This document shows, one piece after another, positions 51,702 to 63,300 of a DNA stretch of 64,000 nt. Positions within the stretch are counted from its first letter, which is position 1, and every line of letters begins with the position of its first letter. The DNA is from Bacillota bacterium (lineage in GTDB: Bacteria > Bacillota > SHA-98 > UBA4971). The stretch lies in assembly GCA_014360195.1 (NCBI GenBank), contig JACIXY010000017.1:1-64000 (forward strand), in the 5' to 3' direction. Made by a program: the position numbers and the translations under genes. The notes beneath the pieces were generated by a model that was given only the letters and a program-made list of their open reading frames with translations, was not told where the DNA came from and did no database searches.

Positions 51702-52634
51702 ATGAGAGCCTCGCCCGGCGGAAGACCCGGCACCATGTGGTCGCGCATGGCGGCGGGCCTCCGGAAGGAAAGCGTGTCCGAGGCCATCACCGGGTATCTG
51801 TTCGTGTCGCCGTTCCTCGTGACGATAGGCACCTTCATCTTCTTCGCGGCGGTATACGCTTTTTACCTGAGTTTTCATAAGTACGACCTTTTCAGTCCTC
51901 CGAAATTCGTAGGCCTCGCGAACTACCGAAAGCTTCTTACGAACACAGACTTCCGAATCGCCCTCCGCAACGTCGCGGTATACACTGCGGGCGTAGTGCC
52001 GACCCAGACGGCCGTGGCGATAGCCCTCGCGGTGCTGGCAAACCAGAAACTCAAGCTGCGGGGGTTCTTCCGCTCAGCTTACTACGTCCCATGTATTACG
52101 TCCTCGGTGGCCAGCTCTCTTATTTTCATGTGGCTCTATTACAAACAGGGCATCATCAACTACATCCTGTCGCTTCTGCGGCTTCCGTCCAATATAGACT
52201 GGCTGGGCAATCCGTCCACCGCGCTCCCTGCCATCATGACGCTGGTGACCTGGACGACCTCGGCGTATTTCATGGTGGTGTTCCTTGCGGCGTTACAGGA
52301 TATACCCACGAGTGTGTATGAGGCCTCGAAGATCGATGGCGCGAGCGGCTGGCAGACCTTCTGGCACGTAACGCTGCCGCTGCTTAGGCCGAGCATATTC
52401 CTGGTGGTGGTGCTGGGGACCATCGGCTGCATGCAGGTGTTTGACCAAGTATACATCATGACGCGCGGCGGGCCGCTCAAGTCCACGATGTCCATCGTGT
52501 ACCTCGTGTACACGGAGGCGTTCGGCGATCTCAAGTTCGGCTATGGCGCTGCCATGGCGTTCGCCTTGTTCGCGGTGATCTTCGTGCTGACCCTCATTCA
52601 GAGGAAGTACCTCGACATCAAGATCGAGTACTGA
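51702..52634 (+). CDS. sugar ABC transporter permease (MalF/UgpA type)
   Basis: 310 residues; ATG at 51702 after GAGGTGGTGA (a start at 51735 is possible). Six membrane segments are visible, from YLFVSPFLVTIGTFIFFAAVYAFYLSF to the last near LFAVIFVLTLI. The cytoplasmic EAA loop is EASKIDGASGWQTFWHVTLPLLRP, which docks the ATPase. Family partner of the following permease. Confidence 0.9.
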   Translation: MRASPGGRPGTMWSRMAAGLRKESVSEAITGYLFVSPFLVTIGTFIFFAAVYAFYLSFHKYDLFSPPKFVGLANYRKLLTNTDFRIALRNVAVYTAGVVPTQTAVAIALAVLANQKLKLRGFFRSAYYVPCITSSVASSLIFMWLYYKQGIINYILSLLRLPSNIDWLGNPSTALPAIMTLVTWTTSAYFMVVFLAALQDIPTSVYEASKIDGASGWQTFWHVTLPLLRPSIFLVVVLGTIGCMQVFDQVYIMTRGGPLKSTMSIVYLVYTEAFGDLKFGYGAAMAFALFAVIFVLTLIQRKYLDIKIEY

Positions 52635-52656
52635 ACCACACCCAAGTCCAGGCGGA

Positions 52657-53586
52657 ATGGGAGTGAGGATGATGCTGCTGAATGTACGGGCCTCAGGCGA
52701 TGGGGCCGCTGCCGGAGGCGCGTTGCTCATGGGAGCACACTCGAGACGCAGGTGGCACGCAGTTGCACGCCAGGGCGGAGTGGTGGCGATATACGTGGTC
52801 GCGATCGCCGTCACCATCGTCACCCTGGCCCCATTCGCTTTCACCATATCCGCGTCCTTTAAAACCCTCTCTGAGGTGCTGGAATGGCCTCCGTCGTTCA
52901 TTCCCTCCAGGCTCACCCTGGACAACTACAGAGCGGTCTGGACCGTCTCGCCGCTCTTTCCGAGATGGCTCTTGAACAGCGCCCTCGCGTCCGCGATCAC
53001 GGTCGTCACGAACGTGTTCTTCTGCTCGCTCGCGGGCTATGCGTTTGCACGCCTGCGCTTTCCGGGGCGCGACGCAATATTCCTGGCCACCCTCGGCACG
53101 CTCATGATACCAGGCCAGATCACCCTCATTCCGCGCTACATCATCGTTCACCGCCTGGGACTCGTGGACTCGCTGGCAGGCCTTGTCCTGCCCGACGTCG
53201 CGCGCGTGTTCGGCGTATTCCTGATGGTCCAGTTCATCAAGGCGATCCCGAAGGAACTCGAGGAGGCCGCGAAGATCGACGGGTGCTCACGCTTCGGAAC
53301 CTACGTCCATGTCGTACTGCCGCTGTGCAGGCCTGTGCTTGCGGCGCTCACGATCTTCACGTTCCAGGGCACGTGGAACGACTTCACCTGGCCGCTTATA
53401 GTGCTCAATTCACCTGAGAACTTCACCCTCGCCCTCGGCCTCAACTACCTGCGCGGCCAATATTACACCTTCTGGCATCTGGTCCTGACAGGGTCGCTTT
53501 TCAACATCATCCCGATGCTGATAATCTTCCTGTTGTTCCAGAGGTATTTCGTCCAGGGGATCTCGATGTCGGGGCTGAAAGGGTAA
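52657..53586 (+). CDS. sugar ABC transporter permease (MalG/UgpE type)
   Basis: 309 residues from the ATG at 52657; ATGs at 52669 or 52672, just after GGGAGTGAGG, may be the true start. Membrane segments start at VVAIYVVAIAVTIVTLAPFAFTISASFKT. The EAA loop reads EAAKIDGCSRFGTYVHVVLPLCRPVLAAL, and the C-terminus is FQRYFVQGISMSGLKG, typical of MalG-like permeases. It is 22 bases after the first permease, in the same operon. Confidence 0.9.
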   Translation: MGVRMMLLNVRASGDGAAAGGALLMGAHSRRRWHAVARQGGVVAIYVVAIAVTIVTLAPFAFTISASFKTLSEVLEWPPSFIPSRLTLDNYRAVWTVSPLFPRWLLNSALASAITVVTNVFFCSLAGYAFARLRFPGRDAIFLATLGTLMIPGQITLIPRYIIVHRLGLVDSLAGLVLPDVARVFGVFLMVQFIKAIPKELEEAAKIDGCSRFGTYVHVVLPLCRPVLAALTIFTFQGTWNDFTWPLIVLNSPENFTLALGLNYLRGQYYTFWHLVLTGSLFNIIPMLIIFLLFQRYFVQGISMSGLKG

Positions 53587-53648
53587 GCCGCGGCGAATGC
53601 CCGCGCGCAACCGGGTGATCGGCATGTGGCTGCTGAATGCTCTCACAT

Positions 53649-54986
53649 TCAATCATGAGGATACCGTTGAACGTCAGCTTCGATGCCTGTTTCGACCCGA
53701 ATAACGCTGGCAATCTCCTTGACGACGGATAGCGTGCGGATGCACGCCAGCGCAGAGCGAAGGTTTTTCTCTTTGACAAGATGTGTTATGAAAACGAGCC
53801 CGACTACCGGTGACCCGGTGCCCTTCTGAATCACTGATTCGAGGCTTACGTGGTTGTCTCCGAAAGCCTTTGCTATCACTGCCAGCACGCCGGGCCTGTC
53901 CACTACCTGTAGCCGGACGTAGTAACGGGTTTCGATTTCTTCCATTCGCTGCACATCAAGGCGCCCGCCCCACGGCTTGAAGACTTCGGGGCGGTAGTGG
54001 CGGCCGTTGTGCGAAAGACCTCGTGCCACATCCATGATGTCAGATAGCACGGCGCTCGCCGTCGGCCCTGCGCCTGCCCCTCTTCCGTAAAACATGAGGC
54101 TGCCAACGGCGTTTCCACGCACGAATATGGCGTTAAACGAATCGTTGACCGATGCAAGCGGATGCCACGCGGGGACAAACGTAGGGTGGACCCTGACCTG
54201 CAGGCCTTCGCCATCTAACTTTGCAATGGCGAGCAACTTGATCTCGTATCCGAGCTCTCTCGCATACTGGATATCGGTCTTGGACACTTTACGAATGCCC
54301 TCGGTGTAAATCTGGCCTGGGGCCACCTCAACCCCGAAGCCGACGGAGGCAAGGATCGCGAGCTTGTAGGCAGCATCCAGCCCATCTATGTCCGACGAAG
54401 GATCACTCTCGGCATACCCTTTGTGTTGGGCATCAGCAAGCGCCTGCTCAAACTCCCAGCCTTCTCGGGCCATTTTAGTCAAAATGTAATTCGTCGTGCC
54501 GTTGACTATGCCGCTGATCTCGCTGATACGGTTGGAGGCAAGGCACTCGTGAAGTGCCTTGATGATGGGGATTCCCGCGGCCACGCTGCCTTCGAACCGA
54601 AAGGCTGTTCGGGTTCGCTCCGCCGCCTCCCACAACTCGCGCCCGTGCTTTGCGACGAGCTCCTTGTTGGCGGTCACAACATGCTTCCCCGCATCAAGAG
54701 CAGATAACGCGTATTGTTTGGCAGGATTTACACCTCCTATGACCTCCACGACGACGTCGATTTCGTCATCGTCAAGGATCTCACCAGCATTTGTGGTCAG
54801 GACTCTTGGATTCAGGTCGATCGAACGCTCCTTTGAGAGGTTCTTGACAAGGACCTTCTTTACTACTATGGGGACCCCCAGCTTCCTTGCAATTTCGTCT
54901 TGGTTTTCGGCCAGAACGCGCACCACGCCGCCTCCAACAGTCCCGCATCCAAGGATGCCAATCCTAATTGCGTCCACGTAGCGCAT
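53649..54986 (-). CDS. hom: homoserine dehydrogenase
   Basis: 445 residues; ATG at 54986 after GAGGAGG. The NAD(P)-binding fold begins IRIGILGCGTVGGGVVRVL. Catalytic-domain motifs are VVEVIGGVNPAKQYALSALDAGKHVVTANKELVAKHG, FEGSVAAGIPIIKALHE, GIVNGTTNYILTKM and SDIDGLDAAYKLAILAS. A C-terminal ACT domain (RYYVRLQVVDRPGVLAVIAKAFGDNHVSLESVIQKG) allows feedback by threonine. It reduces aspartate semialdehyde to homoserine for Thr and Met. It lies on the minus strand between sugar genes, convergent with the permeases, apparently unrelated to them. Confidence 0.95.
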   Translation of the reverse strand: MRYVDAIRIGILGCGTVGGGVVRVLAENQDEIARKLGVPIVVKKVLVKNLSKERSIDLNPRVLTTNAGEILDDDEIDVVVEVIGGVNPAKQYALSALDAGKHVVTANKELVAKHGRELWEAAERTRTAFRFEGSVAAGIPIIKALHECLASNRISEISGIVNGTTNYILTKMAREGWEFEQALADAQHKGYAESDPSSDIDGLDAAYKLAILASVGFGVEVAPGQIYTEGIRKVSKTDIQYARELGYEIKLLAIAKLDGEGLQVRVHPTFVPAWHPLASVNDSFNAIFVRGNAVGSLMFYGRGAGAGPTASAVLSDIMDVARGLSHNGRHYRPEVFKPWGGRLDVQRMEEIETRYYVRLQVVDRPGVLAVIAKAFGDNHVSLESVIQKGTGSPVVGLVFITHLVKEKNLRSALACIRTLSVVKEIASVIRVETGIEADVQRYPHD

Positions 54987-55565
54987 ATGGGTACCTCCTC
55001 GTTGTCTTCCGGGCTGACAGTCGTTCTTCGTGTATGCGCTATCAGTTTGGCACTTAGAGAAAGGATTTCCTTGACCAATAACCAATAACTCTCCTGCCGA
55101 GGCGCTCTATCGTGCACTCGACGCCTTGCAGCGGCGGCCTCAGTTCTCTTGCCCGAGCGGTGACGACCGTGCGTTGATCCTCTGGTCAGACTGCTTGCAG
55201 CCAGTCTCGAGAAGGTAGTAAAGAAGCCAAGAAGCCGGTAACGGGTGCTTCGTGGCGGTGTTGGCGCAGCAAAGTTCACTCTTCCCGCTGTTACCTCCGT
55301 TATAGCCTTGACGCTATCGAGTGCCATGCTGGAACCAACACGCATATATATTGCCTCTAATGTATAGCACTTTCTGTGCCGCGTCAACAAGAACGTTGCC
55401 AGGCTGTGTGGAGACATATGACGGCGTGCAACTCTCAGACCCAGAGTCACATGGCGACGCGTGGACATGGATAGAACCGGGCAAAGCCGGAGATCTTACC
55501 AAGAGGCGACTTTCCACCACGTGTGATACGTGCGAGGTTTGACCGCGAGGAGACGCGGGAGAGCC
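54987..55565. other. divergent intergenic region between hom and treZ
   Basis: About 580 bases. On the minus strand upstream of hom I looked for a T-box (a GGTGG..ACCGCG-type element) and found nothing convincing. Open frames on the minus strand here show no recognised motif. Promoters for hom and treZ are expected but I cannot place them firmly. Confidence 0.35.
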
Positions 55566-57677
55566 GTGAGCGATTACGCGAGCCTGAAGCTAGGGGCGAC
55601 CTATCTCGGAAACGATACTTGCGGCTTCTGCGTGTGGGCCCCCTTCGCACGCAGCGTCGCAGTGCGCATCGTTGGGCCCGCCGCCGGCCTCGCTGTCGGC
55701 GGCGGCCCCGCCGCCAGCACCAGCGTCGGCCCCAACGCCAGTGCCAACGCCAGCGCCAGCGCCAGCGCCAGCGCCAGCATCAGCACCAGCGCCAGCGCTA
55801 GCCCCAGCCACAGTCCCAGTGTCGGTCCCGCCGCCGACCCCAGCCCCGCTGCGGACGCCGGGCGGCTCGTGCCCCTGGACCGGGACGAGAGGGGCTACCA
55901 TCGAGGGGTGGTGAGCGGTGTGGCACCCGGGAGCCTGTATTATTACCGGCTCGACGGGAAGGAGGACCTCCCGGACCCTGCCTCGCGCCATCAGCCCCGC
56001 GGCGTGCACGGCCCCTCGCGGGTGGTTGACCCGGGCGCGTTCTCCTGGTCCGACCGCAACTGGCTGGCCCCTCCCCAGGAGGAGCTGGTCATATACGAAC
56101 TCCACATGGGGACCTTCACGCCCGAGGGGACGTTCGAGGCGGTCATACTCCACCTGGACGACCTGCGCGACCTGGGCGTAAACGCCGTCGAGCTCATGCC
56201 GGTCGCCCAGTTCTCGGGCACCCGCAATTGGGGTTACGATGGAGTGTACCCTTTCGCCGTGCACGACTCCTACGGCGGCCCGGATGGCCTCCGCCTCCTG
56301 GTGAACGAATGCCACAGGCGGGGCCTCGCTGTGATCCTCGATGTGGTGTACAACCACCTCGGCCCCGAGGGCAACTACCTCGGACGCTTCGGACCTTACT
56401 TCACGGACCGCTACCGTAGCTCGTGGGGGCAGGCCATGAACTTCGACGGTCCCGGGAGCGACGAGGTGCGGCGCTACTTCATCGAGAACGCTCTCGAGTG
56501 GGTGGATGATTTCCACGTGGACGGCCTGAGGCTCGACGCAGTTCACGCCATCATCGATATGTCGGCCGTCCGCTTCCTGGAGGAACTCGCCGCAGCGGTG
56601 CACCGTCGCGCCGACAGGCTCGGGCGTCGCGTGTACGTGATCGCCGAAAGCGATCTCAACGATCCGCGGATAGTGCGGCCGCCCGCCGCAGGGGGATACG
56701 GCCTGGACGCCCAGTGGTGCGACGACTTTCACCACGCCCTCCACTGCCTGCTCACGGGGGAGCGGGAGGGATACTACCAGGATTTCGGCGCCTTAGCAGA
56801 TCTTGCGAAGGCCTTTCGGGAGGGCTACGTGTACACTGGACAGTACTCGAGATTTCGTAAGCGCAGCCACGGCAGCCGCCCACACCTTGTCGAGGCGCCG
56901 AGGTTCGTGGTCTTCTCCCAGAACCATGACCAGGTGGGCAACCGCGCCCGCGGCGAAAGGCTCTCCACCCTCGTCTCGTTCGACGGACTCAAGCTCGCCG
57001 CCGCGGCGGTGATCCTTTCGCCTTACATCCCGTTGCTATTCATGGGGGAGGAGTACGGCGAGACGGCCCCTTTTCAATACTTCACCAGCCACCAGGACCC
57101 GGACCTGGCGGAAACGGTGCGCAAGGGCAGGCGCGAGGAGTTCGCCGCGTTCGGGTGGAAGGGCGAGGTCCCCGATCCACAGGACCCGGAGACGTTCCTG
57201 CGCTCGCGGCTGCAACACGACTTGCGCCGGTCGCGGTCAGGGCGCCACCGGGTGCTTCTGGAGTTCTACCGGGAGCTCATTCGGCTTCGCCGGACCGTCC
57301 CGGCTCTGTCGCATCTGAGCAGGGAGAACCTGGAGGTGGTTGCGCTCGAGCGAGGGCAGGGACGGCAACAGGATGGGGCACGGGGCGGCGTGTTGCTCGT
57401 GAGGCGCTGGAGCCGGGAACACGGTGACGAGGTTTGTATCGTCTTCTCGTTCGGGAGGCCTGGAACGTCTGGAACGTCTGGAACGCCTGGAACGTCCGAT
57501 GCGTCGCTTACCGTGCCGTTTCCGCCCGGGCGCTGGAACAAGGTGCTGGACACGGAGGAGGAGCGGTGGCTCGGGCGGGGGTCCTCTCTCCCCGCTGCCG
57601 TCCACTCGCAAGGGGAGGTGTGCCTCACTCTCGGCCCCGAGGCTTGTGCCATGTTCAGACGCGTGAGGGAGGATTGA
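55566..57677 (+). CDS. treZ: malto-oligosyltrehalose trehalohydrolase (TreZ-like)
   Basis: 703 residues from a GTG at 55566 after CGGGAGAG. N-terminal E-set domain ([30 protein letters not shown]), then the GH13 barrel. Markers are [67 protein letters not shown] (nucleophile Asp), VIAESDLND (acid Glu), SQNHDQVGN, and the TreZ-typical [18 protein letters not shown]. It frees trehalose from maltooligosyl-trehalose made by TreY. An Ala/Ser/Asn/Pro run (GCCAGC hexamers, ~55735-55805) is inserted in the E-set domain, and a Gly/Thr/Ser run (TGGAACGTC nonamers, ~57460-57500) near the end. Confidence 0.9.
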   Translation: MSDYASLKLGATYLGNDTCGFCVWAPFARSVAVRIVGPAAGLAVGGGPAASTSVGPNASANASASASASASISTSASASPSHSPSVGPAADPSPAADAGRLVPLDRDERGYHRGVVSGVAPGSLYYYRLDGKEDLPDPASRHQPRGVHGPSRVVDPGAFSWSDRNWLAPPQEELVIYELHMGTFTPEGTFEAVILHLDDLRDLGVNAVELMPVAQFSGTRNWGYDGVYPFAVHDSYGGPDGLRLLVNECHRRGLAVILDVVYNHLGPEGNYLGRFGPYFTDRYRSSWGQAMNFDGPGSDEVRRYFIENALEWVDDFHVDGLRLDAVHAIIDMSAVRFLEELAAAVHRRADRLGRRVYVIAESDLNDPRIVRPPAAGGYGLDAQWCDDFHHALHCLLTGEREGYYQDFGALADLAKAFREGYVYTGQYSRFRKRSHGSRPHLVEAPRFVVFSQNHDQVGNRARGERLSTLVSFDGLKLAAAAVILSPYIPLLFMGEEYGETAPFQYFTSHQDPDLAETVRKGRREEFAAFGWKGEVPDPQDPETFLRSRLQHDLRRSRSGRHRVLLEFYRELIRLRRTVPALSHLSRENLEVVALERGQGRQQDGARGGVLLVRRWSREHGDEVCIVFSFGRPGTSGTSGTPGTSDASLTVPFPPGRWNKVLDTEEERWLGRGSSLPAAVHSQGEVCLTLGPEACAMFRRVRED

Positions 57678-57685
57678 CCACAGGT

Positions 57686-60112
57686 ATGGAACGGTATATC
57701 TGTATCCACGGCCACTTCTACCAGCCGCCGCGCGAAAACCCATGGCTCGAGGACGTGGAGCTTCAAGACTCGGCCTACCCGTATCATGACTGGAACGCCC
57801 GGATCACAGCCGAGTGCTATGAACCGAACACCGCCTCGCGTATCCGCGGCGCGGACGGGCGGATCGTGAAGATCCAGAACAACTACAGCAAAATCAGTTT
57901 CAATTTCGGGCCCACGCTCATCGACTGGATGAGAAAGCGGGCGCCCGCCGTCTATGAGGCGATCATCGAGGGAGACCGCGAGAGCCGAAACCAGTTCGGC
58001 GGCCACGGGTCAGCCTTCGCCCAGGTTTACAACCACATCATCATGCCGCTTGCGAACTCCCGCGATAAGTACGCGCAGGTCGTCTGGGGGATCAGGGACT
58101 TCGAGTTCCGCTTCGGGCGCCGTCCGGAGGGCATGTGGCTGCCTGAGACCGCTGTGGATCTGGAGACCCTCGACATCATGGCAGGCCAGGGTATAAAGTT
58201 CACCGTGCTCGCGCCCCACCAGGCGAAGCGCGTGCGCGACCTTGGCGGCGGCCCATGGGAGAAGGTGCGCAAGGGCATTGACCCGAGCATGGCGTATCTG
58301 GTTCGACTGCCTTCAGGCCGGACCATCAGCGTGTTCTACTATGACGGCCCGATCTCCCGCGCCATCGCGTTCGAGGACCTCACCACCAACGGGGAGCGCT
58401 TTGCCAAGCGCCTGGCCGGTGCGTTCGTCGACGCACGCACGTGGCCGCAGATTGTGCACGTGGCCACCGACGGGGAGACTTACGGCCATCACCATCCATA
58501 TGGGGACATGGGTCTTGCGTACGCCATTCACTACATCGAGTCCACCGGGCTTGCCAGGCTGACCAATTACGCGGAATACCTGGAGAAGCACCCTCCCACG
58601 AGGGAGGTGGAGATCCTCGAGAACAGCTCGTGGAGCTGTGTCCACGGGATAGAAAGGTGGCGCGACAACTGCGGGTGCAACTCCGGGACCCATCCTGGGT
58701 GGAACCAGGCGTGGCGTGCCCCGCTCCGGCGCGCCCTGGACTGGCTGCGGGACGAGATGGCGCCGCGGTACGAAGAAGCCATGCGCCAGTTCGTGCACGA
58801 TCCATGGGACGCGCGCAACGACTATATCGACGTGGTCCTCGACCGGTCAGCCGAGAGCCTTGAGCGCTTTCTGGAAAAGCACGCTGTCCGCAAGCTGAGT
58901 GAAGCGGAACGTGTCAGGGTGCTCATGCTGCTAGAGCTGCAGCGGCACGCCATGCTCATGTACACGAGTTGCGGGTGGTTCTTTGACGAGATCTCGGGGA
59001 TCGAGACAGTCCAGGTGATCCAGTATGCGGGCCGCGTTATCCAACTTGCAAAGCAGTTGTTTGACTTTGATCCCGAGCCCCGGTTTCTTGAGATGCTGGC
59101 AAGAGCGAAGAGCAACATTCCCGAGCACCGCGACGGCGCCCTCGTGTACGAGAAGTTCGTCAGGCCTGCCATGGTAGACCTGCTGGACGTGGGGGCCCAT
59201 TATGCCATCAGCTCTCTCTTCGAGGATTACGGGGACCATTCCCGGATCTTCTCGTTTTCTGTGGACCGCGAGGACTCGAACAGGCTCGAGGTGGGGGCGG
59301 TAAAGCTGCTGATAGGGCGGGCCCGGGTGTCTTCCGAGATAACCCGCGCTGCCGAGACGCTCACCTATGGCGCGTTCTACATGGGCGCGCACAGCGTGCT
59401 TGCGGCCGTGAGGCCATATAGGGGCGAAGAAGCCTACAAGGAAATGGTCCAGGCCCTCACGGACGCGTTCAACAAGTCAGACCCGTTCGAAGTGACCCGG
59501 CTCCTGGACAAGCACTTCGGCGGCATAAGCTACTCGCTCAGGGAGATGTTCCGAGACAAGCAGCGGACCGTGCTCGACCTCATCCTCAAGTCTACTCTAT
59601 CGGACATCGAAAACGTATACCGGCAGGTGTACGAGCACCAGGCGTTGCTCATGCGGTTCCTGAAGTCCCTTGATATCCCGCTCCCAAGGCCGCTTCACGC
59701 AGCCGCCGAGCTCATCCTCAACGCCGACCTTCGCCGGGAACTGGAGAAGGAGAAGCCTGATACCGGGCGAGTCGCAGACCTTCTCAGCCAGGCGAAGATG
59801 TGGGAGGTATCCCTTGACCACCTGGCGCTCAGTCTCTCGCTGAGGCAGACGGCGGAAAAGCTATCCTCCAGGCTGCGAGCGGAGCCCGAGGATCTCTCAC
59901 GCCTAGAGGACCTGGATGAGGTGGTCGGCCTTACCCGCATCGTCCCGTTCGAGGTGAGCCTCTGGAAGGTGCAGAACGATTACTACGAGATGTTGCAGAC
60001 CGTGTGCCCGGGGCGGCGGGAGAAGGCGGAGCAGGGAGACGAAGGTGCGCGCGCGTGGGTGGACCGGTTCGAGAGCCTTGGCGAGCAACTGCGGGTGCGC
60101 GGCGGAAAGTAG
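57686..60112 (+). CDS. GH57-type protein with DUF3536
   Basis: 808 residues; ATG at 57686, nine bases after the treZ stop (a TTG at 57674 overlapping that stop is possible). It begins YICIHGHFYQPPRENPWLEDVELQDSAYPYHDWN, typical of the GH57/DUF3536 family. WLPETAVDLETLDIMA and HVATDGETYGHHHPYGDMGLAYAI carry the GH57 acidic residues. A long helical C-terminal half (from ~450) is DUF3536. The activity has not been established to my knowledge; family 57 enzymes act on alpha-glucans. Its place between treZ and treY implies a role in converting glucan to trehalose. Confidence 0.9.
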   Translation: MERYICIHGHFYQPPRENPWLEDVELQDSAYPYHDWNARITAECYEPNTASRIRGADGRIVKIQNNYSKISFNFGPTLIDWMRKRAPAVYEAIIEGDRESRNQFGGHGSAFAQVYNHIIMPLANSRDKYAQVVWGIRDFEFRFGRRPEGMWLPETAVDLETLDIMAGQGIKFTVLAPHQAKRVRDLGGGPWEKVRKGIDPSMAYLVRLPSGRTISVFYYDGPISRAIAFEDLTTNGERFAKRLAGAFVDARTWPQIVHVATDGETYGHHHPYGDMGLAYAIHYIESTGLARLTNYAEYLEKHPPTREVEILENSSWSCVHGIERWRDNCGCNSGTHPGWNQAWRAPLRRALDWLRDEMAPRYEEAMRQFVHDPWDARNDYIDVVLDRSAESLERFLEKHAVRKLSEAERVRVLMLLELQRHAMLMYTSCGWFFDEISGIETVQVIQYAGRVIQLAKQLFDFDPEPRFLEMLARAKSNIPEHRDGALVYEKFVRPAMVDLLDVGAHYAISSLFEDYGDHSRIFSFSVDREDSNRLEVGAVKLLIGRARVSSEITRAAETLTYGAFYMGAHSVLAAVRPYRGEEAYKEMVQALTDAFNKSDPFEVTRLLDKHFGGISYSLREMFRDKQRTVLDLILKSTLSDIENVYRQVYEHQALLMRFLKSLDIPLPRPLHAAAELILNADLRRELEKEKPDTGRVADLLSQAKMWEVSLDHLALSLSLRQTAEKLSSRLRAEPEDLSRLEDLDEVVGLTRIVPFEVSLWKVQNDYYEMLQTVCPGRREKAEQGDEGARAWVDRFESLGEQLRVRGGK

Positions 60113-60269
60113 TGCCTGCGGCGGAAGGTAGTGTCCGCGCAAGCTTGCGCTTGCTGCGGACGACAGCACTTGAAACGACCCGCGGCGCCTGCGGCGGGCA
60201 GAGGCAACGGGGAAAACGATGGCGGCCTGCGAAAGCGACTTCAACAGCCGACACGACAGAACACGGCAG

Positions 60270-60350
60270 GGAAGCCCAAGACAGGCCAGGACAGGGCCAG
60301 GACAGGGCAGACAGAGCAGAGGAGGCCAGGACAGGGCAGTGAAGGGCAAG
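60270..60350. repeat. GGCCAGGACAGGG-type short repeats before treY
   Basis: Several near-tandem copies of CCAGGACAGGGC lie in the 60113-60377 gap. The frame through them is open but has low complexity, so I start treY after it. Confidence 0.5.
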
Positions 60351-60377
60351 GCGGTGGAGGGTAGGGGAGGTGATAGG

Positions 60378-63300
60378 ATGCGCGCGGTGAGAGTACCCAG
60401 CGCAACATACCGGATCCAGTTCACCCCCGGGTTCCGCTTCGACGATGCCCGGAGGCTCGTGCTGTACCTGGACGCCCTGGGGATCACCGACCTGTACGCG
60501 TCTCCGGTTTTCGCGGCCAGGCGAGGGAGCACACATGGCTACGACGTGGTGGACCCGCGATGCGTGAACCCTGAGCTGGGGGGCGAGGATGGCCTTCGAG
60601 AGCTGGCGGGGGCGTTGCGGGAGCGGGGCATGGGCCTCCTTTGCGACATCGTGCCCAACCACATGGCCGCAAGCTCAGAGAACCCGTGGTGGTCCGATGT
60701 CCTTCGCCGCGGGGCAGACTCGCCGTATTCGACCTACTTCGACATAGACTGGCATCCCTTGAGGCCCGGGCTGAAGAACAAGGTGCTCCTGCCCATCCTT
60801 GCCGCCCCGTACGGCGAGGTTCTCGAAAACCAGGAGATCCGGCTGGTCTTTACCGAGGACGGGCTTGAGGCCCGTTACCATGAGGAGCGCCTGCCCCTTT
60901 CCCACCAGTCGCAGAGGGAGATCTTTGGCGGCATCCTCGGGCAGTTCGAGGCACAGGGCGGGGCGGAGGAGGGCGGGGAGGGTGCCAACGGGAAGACCGC
61001 AGAGCAGGTCGTGCTGGAGGAGGGCTGGGGGCAGGCTGGCGGTAAGGCCGCGGAGACGGTTGCAGCAAGGGTCCGCCGGGGGACCAGGTGCGCCCCCGGG
61101 GATGAAGGGGAGGCGCGGCTGTGGCGCCTCTACAACGAAAACGTAGACGTCAGGGCGCGCATCCATGGCGTCCTCTCTGCCCTGAACGGGGTGAAGGGCG
61201 ATCCCCGCAGCTTCGACCACCTCCATCGCATCCTGGAGCAACAGGCCTACCGACTGGCCTTCTGGAAGGTTGCGAACGACGAGATCAACTACCGCAGGTT
61301 CTTTGATACCAGCGACCTGGTATGCGTCCGGGTCGAGGACCGGCGAGTATTTGAGGATACCCACCGCCTGATCGTGGACCTCGCCCGCGAGGGCCTGATT
61401 ACCGGGCTGAGGATCGACCACGTGGACGGGCTGTGGGACCCGGAGGCCTACCTGCGCCGGCTCCAGGGGTGGCTGCAGGATCAGGGCGAGGACGGCGAGG
61501 GTTGCGGCTTCTACGTTGTGGTGGAGAAGATCCTCACAGGCGACGAGGAGCTTCCCGAGGGATGGCCCGTGCACGGGACCACGGGTTACGATTTCCTGAG
61601 AACGGTGAACGGGCTCTTTGTGGACGTGCGCGGCGCGTCGGGCCTGGACAGGCTGTACGCGCGGCTGGCCGAGTCGAATCTCGATTTCCAGGGGCTTGTT
61701 TACGAGCAGAAGCTCCGGGTCATGGCCGACCTATTTGCCGGGGAGATGCGGTCGCTGGCGTGGAAGCTGCTGCGCCTGGCCGAAAGGGACCGGTATGCGC
61801 GGGACCTTTCACTGAGCGAGATCGAGGAGGCCTTGCGGGAGGTGACCGCCGCCATGCCCGTGTACAGGACCTACACGCGGAGTCTCGAAGTGGCCGAGCG
61901 CGACCGGGCCTACGTTGAACAGGCCGTCGCCGCCGCAGAGCGAAGGGGCCGGGCCGAGCCGAGGGCTCTGGAGTTTGTGCGGCGCGTGCTGTTGCTCGAG
62001 TTCCCGGAACACATGGCAGCCCGGGAACGCAACGAATGGCTGCGGTTTGTCATGCGCTGGCAGCAGTTCACCGGCCCGATTATGGCCAAGGGCTTCGAGG
62101 ACACCACCCTCTACATCTATAACAGGCTGGTCTCCCTAAACGAGGTGGGAGGGGAACCTGAGAGCGCCGGGGTGTCCGTCGTCGAGTTTCACAGACGCAA
62201 CCTGGCAAGGCGCGAGCGATGGCCGCATACAATGAACACCACGTCCACGCACGACACGAAACGCAGTGAGGACGTGCGAGCGCGGATAAACGTGCTCTCG
62301 GAGATCCCCGACCTGTGGGCTGAGCGGCTGGAGCGGTGGCACGAGTGGAACATGTCGAAGCTTGCGGTTGCAAACGGCGAACCCGTGCCGGACCCCAACT
62401 TCGAGATGCTGGTGTACGAAACCCTCCTCGGCGCCTGGCCGCTCAGGAAGGAGGAAGAGCCCGAATTCCGGGAGCGCCTCGAGGCTTACCTCGTCAAGGC
62501 GGCGCGGGAGGCGAAGGTGTACACGAGTTGGCTCGCGCCGGACCCTGAGTACGAGGAGGCGCTCGTCGGCTTCGTCAGGTCCATCCTGGAGCCGTCCGGG
62601 GACAATATGTTCCTCGAAGACTTTCTGCGATTTCAGGGGTTTGTCGCGTATTACGGGGCGCTCGGCTCGCTGGCGCAGGTGCTTCTCAAGAACGCATCAC
62701 CAGGCATCCCCGATTTCTACCAGGGCACGGAGCTGTGGAACTTCAGCCTCGTCGACCCTGACAACCGGCGCCCGGTGGATTTCGAGAGGCGGGCGCTTCT
62801 CCTGACGGAGCTCCAGCGACGGGAGAGAGCGCGCGAGGCAGAGCGGGACGGAGAGTGCGAGGGAGAGGGAGAAGGAGAAGGAGAAGGAGAAGGAGAAGGA
62901 GAGGGAGAGGGAGAGGGAGAGGGGGAGGGGGAAGTAGAGCGCGAAGGACAGAGTGGGGCAAAGAGCGGGGCAGAGGGCAGGGCAGGGAGCGCGGCAATGG
63001 GCGGGCCGCGCAGCCTGGCCCGCGAGCTTCTCTCTTCCTGGGAGGACGGTCGCATAAAGCTGTACGTGACGTACAAAGCCCTGCACTACCGGCGAGATCA
63101 CCGGGAACTCTTCGAGTCCGGCGAGTACGTCCCGCTGGACGCCGTGGGTCCCCGGCGCGACCACGTGTGCGCCTTCGCGCGGCGGCTTGGGGGCTTGTGG
63201 GCCATCGTGGCTGTGCCGCGGCTCGTTGCCCGGCTTCAGGCCGAGGGCGGGCGGGGCGTGCGGGGGGCATGCGGCCACCAGGGGAGCGGCGGCGGGATTC

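Noticed and set aside
54987-55330. T-box riboswitch upstream of homoserine dehydrogenase
   Set aside because: No convincing GGTGG-ACCGCG antiterminator element or specifier loop could be found on the minus strand.
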